Positions 36,029 to 37,293 of a stretch of 37,293 nt of DNA are shown here, one piece after another. The stretch covers positions 1 through 37,293 of the forward strand of contig JAJDAG010000053.1 in the NCBI GenBank assembly GCA_029262005.1, read 5' to 3'. Position 1 is the stretch's first letter; every line of letters starts with the position of its first letter. Under the pieces are notes generated by a model. The model saw only the letters and a list, made by a program, of their open reading frames with translations, was not told where the DNA came from and made no database searches. This DNA is from Candidatus Zhuqueibacterota bacterium (GTDB lineage: Bacteria > Zhuqueibacterota > Zhuqueibacteria > Oceanimicrobiales > Oceanimicrobiaceae). Both the position numbers and the translations under genes were made by a program.

Positions 36029-37027
36029 CTATGGCGACACGACAATCTCCGGCACTTTTTCTATAAGTTGGGCGTGAAGATGTAAATAGCGTGTTGTGGC
36101 ACGTTTTGTGTCGATGTCGTCATATACACGCTGCACTTGTTCCGGGGTCAATTCCACGATTGGAGCGACTTCCCCTGGGGTATAGCCAAGATTTTTCCCG
36201 TAAAGACATAAATCCATCATATCGTATGGAAGAGAAAAATAGAACTCATCTTGGCCCTGGGGCAGGGAGTATGTGTCTGTAGTCGGCGCGCGATTGCAGA
36301 TGGTTTCGGGAACCCCAAGGTATTCAGCCATTTTGTAAACCTGCGTCTTGTATAGATGGGCAATTGGCTTAATATCAGCCGTTCCATCACCAAGCTTGAC
36401 AAAAAAACCTTGATCGTATTCTAAACGATTCGGCGTTCCTGTAACGGCGTAGTTCAAGCGATCGGCATGATAATATTCGAGCATTTTTCGCGTTCGTTGT
36501 TTAAAATTGGTTGCGGCAACTATCTCTAAATAGGCTTTCAATGGAAGGCGTTCTTTTATGATTTCTCCATCTGGAGATTGTGCAACTATTGAAAAAATGT
36601 TGAGTCTTTTTTTTTCAATCGAATTCGAAATTACAATTTTCGACTTCCACCCTTCGCCATATGCGGGAATTGCCTTCTGTACGGCCTCGTCATATCGTTT
36701 ATAAAAACCCAGCGCCTCAAGTATTCCTGATATATTTTCATGATATCGTTCAACAGCAAAAGCGTCGGCAACCGAGATACTGAGTTCAAGGGTGTCATCA
36801 GAAGAATGGCGCTCGGGCATTAATAAAGAAAATACTCTTTCCGCCCCAAGAGCCTTGACAGCCAGCCCAACACATGTACTGCTATCAATTCCACCTGAAA
36901 GAGCAACAATGAGCCCGCGGCGCCTTAGTCGCTTGGCCAGAATAACTCTAATTTGATCAGTAATCTTCTGAACTTCTTTTTCTATGTCTATGTTGAGAAG
37001 GTCTTTAGAGAATGGTTGTTTGGTCAT
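36029..37027 (-). CDS. NAD-synthetase-like ATP-dependent amidating ligase
   Basis: PP-loop ATPase of the NadE family, with SGGIDS at 44–49, TGTPNRLEYDQGFFVKLGDG and ADIKPIAHLYKTQVYKMAEY (about 215–255), then a family-specific APTTDTYSLPQGQDEFYFSL segment. There is no N-terminal nitrilase-type glutaminase domain, so ammonia would come from elsewhere. 332 aa is longer than bacterial ammonia-dependent NadE (about 275). Primary NAD synthase is possible. The setting (next to an ACP and in an operon with an AsnB homologue and acyl ligase) points to a specialised paralogue that adenylates and amidates a carboxyl group in the pathway. First complete gene of the operon in the window; an AGGTGA ribosome site precedes it. 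Confidence 0.85.
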   Translation of the reverse strand: MTKQPFSKDLLNIDIEKEVQKITDQIRVILAKRLRRRGLIVALSGGIDSSTCVGLAVKALGAERVFSLLMPERHSSDDTLELSISVADAFAVERYHENISGILEALGFYKRYDEAVQKAIPAYGEGWKSKIVISNSIEKKRLNIFSIVAQSPDGEIIKERLPLKAYLEIVAATNFKQRTRKMLEYYHADRLNYAVTGTPNRLEYDQGFFVKLGDGTADIKPIAHLYKTQVYKMAEYLGVPETICNRAPTTDTYSLPQGQDEFYFSLPYDMMDLCLYGKNLGYTPGEVAPIVELTPEQVQRVYDDIDTKRATTRYLHLHAQLIEKVPEIVVSP

Positions 37028-37148
37028 TTATTCACCTATAAATTATTTCTTATTGACTACGAGCTATCTCGAAAAAGTCTTTTTGCCCGATATTCCCGTG
37101 TTTTGGTTCAGCGTGAATTGGACAAAAGAGCATTATGAAATAAGGTAG

Positions 37149-37292
37149 TCATGACGTTAACAATTGACAAGCGTGATTTTGTTTGTGAGTATTTTTTTCA
37201 TTTACCGTACTTCTGTTATTATTGATGTAGTTCTGTTGTCGTTTTTTTCGGGCTTGTTCGAGTTTTCGCTCTCGTTGTTTTAGAATCGACTC
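37149..37292 (-). CDS. C-terminal end of an upstream gene, partial (runs off the window)
   Basis: A minus frame open from the edge for 47 codons ends at the TGA at 37149–37151. It reads a strongly charged coil (ESILKQRERKLEQARKKRQQ) followed by an Asn-rich tail. Composition suggests a helical C-terminus, but it is too short to identify. No regulatory site could be assigned with confidence to the 120 bases between it and the NadE-like gene. It may be a chance open frame. Confidence 0.3.
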   Translation of the reverse strand, partial: ESILKQRERKLEQARKKRQQNYINNNRSTVNEKNTHKQNHACQLLTS

Positions 37293-37293
37293 A

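Noticed and set aside
1-37293. CRISPR array or phage genes
   Set aside because: No regularly spaced direct repeats and no capsid, portal, terminase or integrase signature were seen on either strand.

Overview
The window reads as chromosome from an uncultivated-type bacterium of the FCB / Calditrichota–KSB1-like part of the tree. This is an inference: two surface proteins end in the FlgD-like Asn-Pro-Phe-Asn-Pro sorting tail common there, a TonB receptor carries a carboxypeptidase-regulatory-like N-terminal domain, and no gene points to a better known phylum. No sequence search was possible, so homology statements rest on recognised motifs and remembered family sequences.

Left part (1–16.3 kb), core plus accessory: a REC-GGDEF diguanylate cyclase; a B12 uptake unit on the minus strand (cobalamin riboswitch with a terminator hairpin, BtuB-like receptor, BtuG-like beta-propeller with a sorting tail); and, divergently, the B12-dependent methylmalonyl-CoA mutase pair mutA-mutB. 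Its GTPase chaperone meaB lies about 5 kb downstream. Between them is a repeat-rich accessory stretch holding a LamG surface protein, a DUF6883–DUF4926 fusion, a DUF2007-like protein, a perfect 37-bp palindrome and a decayed ORF.

Boundary (16.2–16.4 kb): the 3' half of a tRNA-Ile(CAT) gene on the minus strand, followed by its own terminator, with the 5' half replaced by unrelated sequence. This is the footprint expected where an integrative element entered a tRNA gene from the right.

Right part (16.6–37.3 kb), all on the minus strand: an RND transporter and a TolC-like channel without a periplasmic adaptor between them, then a tightly packed, AT-richer biosynthetic operon. In transcription order it holds an NAD-synthetase-like amidating ligase, an ACP, a PfaD-type trans-enoylreductase, a PksB-like metallo-hydrolase, an HMG-CoA-synthase homologue (PksG type), an enoyl-CoA hydratase (PksH/ECH1 type), a gap, an AcpK-like ACP, a Cys-to-Ser ketosynthase (PksF-type decarboxylase), a malonyl-type acyltransferase, an asparagine-synthetase-like amidotransferase, an acyl-CoA/AMP ligase, a second acyltransferase that looks like an acyl hydrolase, a metallophosphoesterase and an Sfp-type phosphopantetheinyl transferase.

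Taken together this is the trans-acting half of a trans-AT polyketide pathway with beta-branching: carrier activation, malonyl loading, proofreading, enoyl reduction and HMG-type branch insertion are all present, but no modular PKS megasynthase and no ECH2 decarboxylase. The megasynthase is presumably beyond the right edge. The missing ECH2 plus two amidating enzymes suggest a retained and possibly amidated carboxylate in the product. The adjacent RND/TolC pair would be its exporter.
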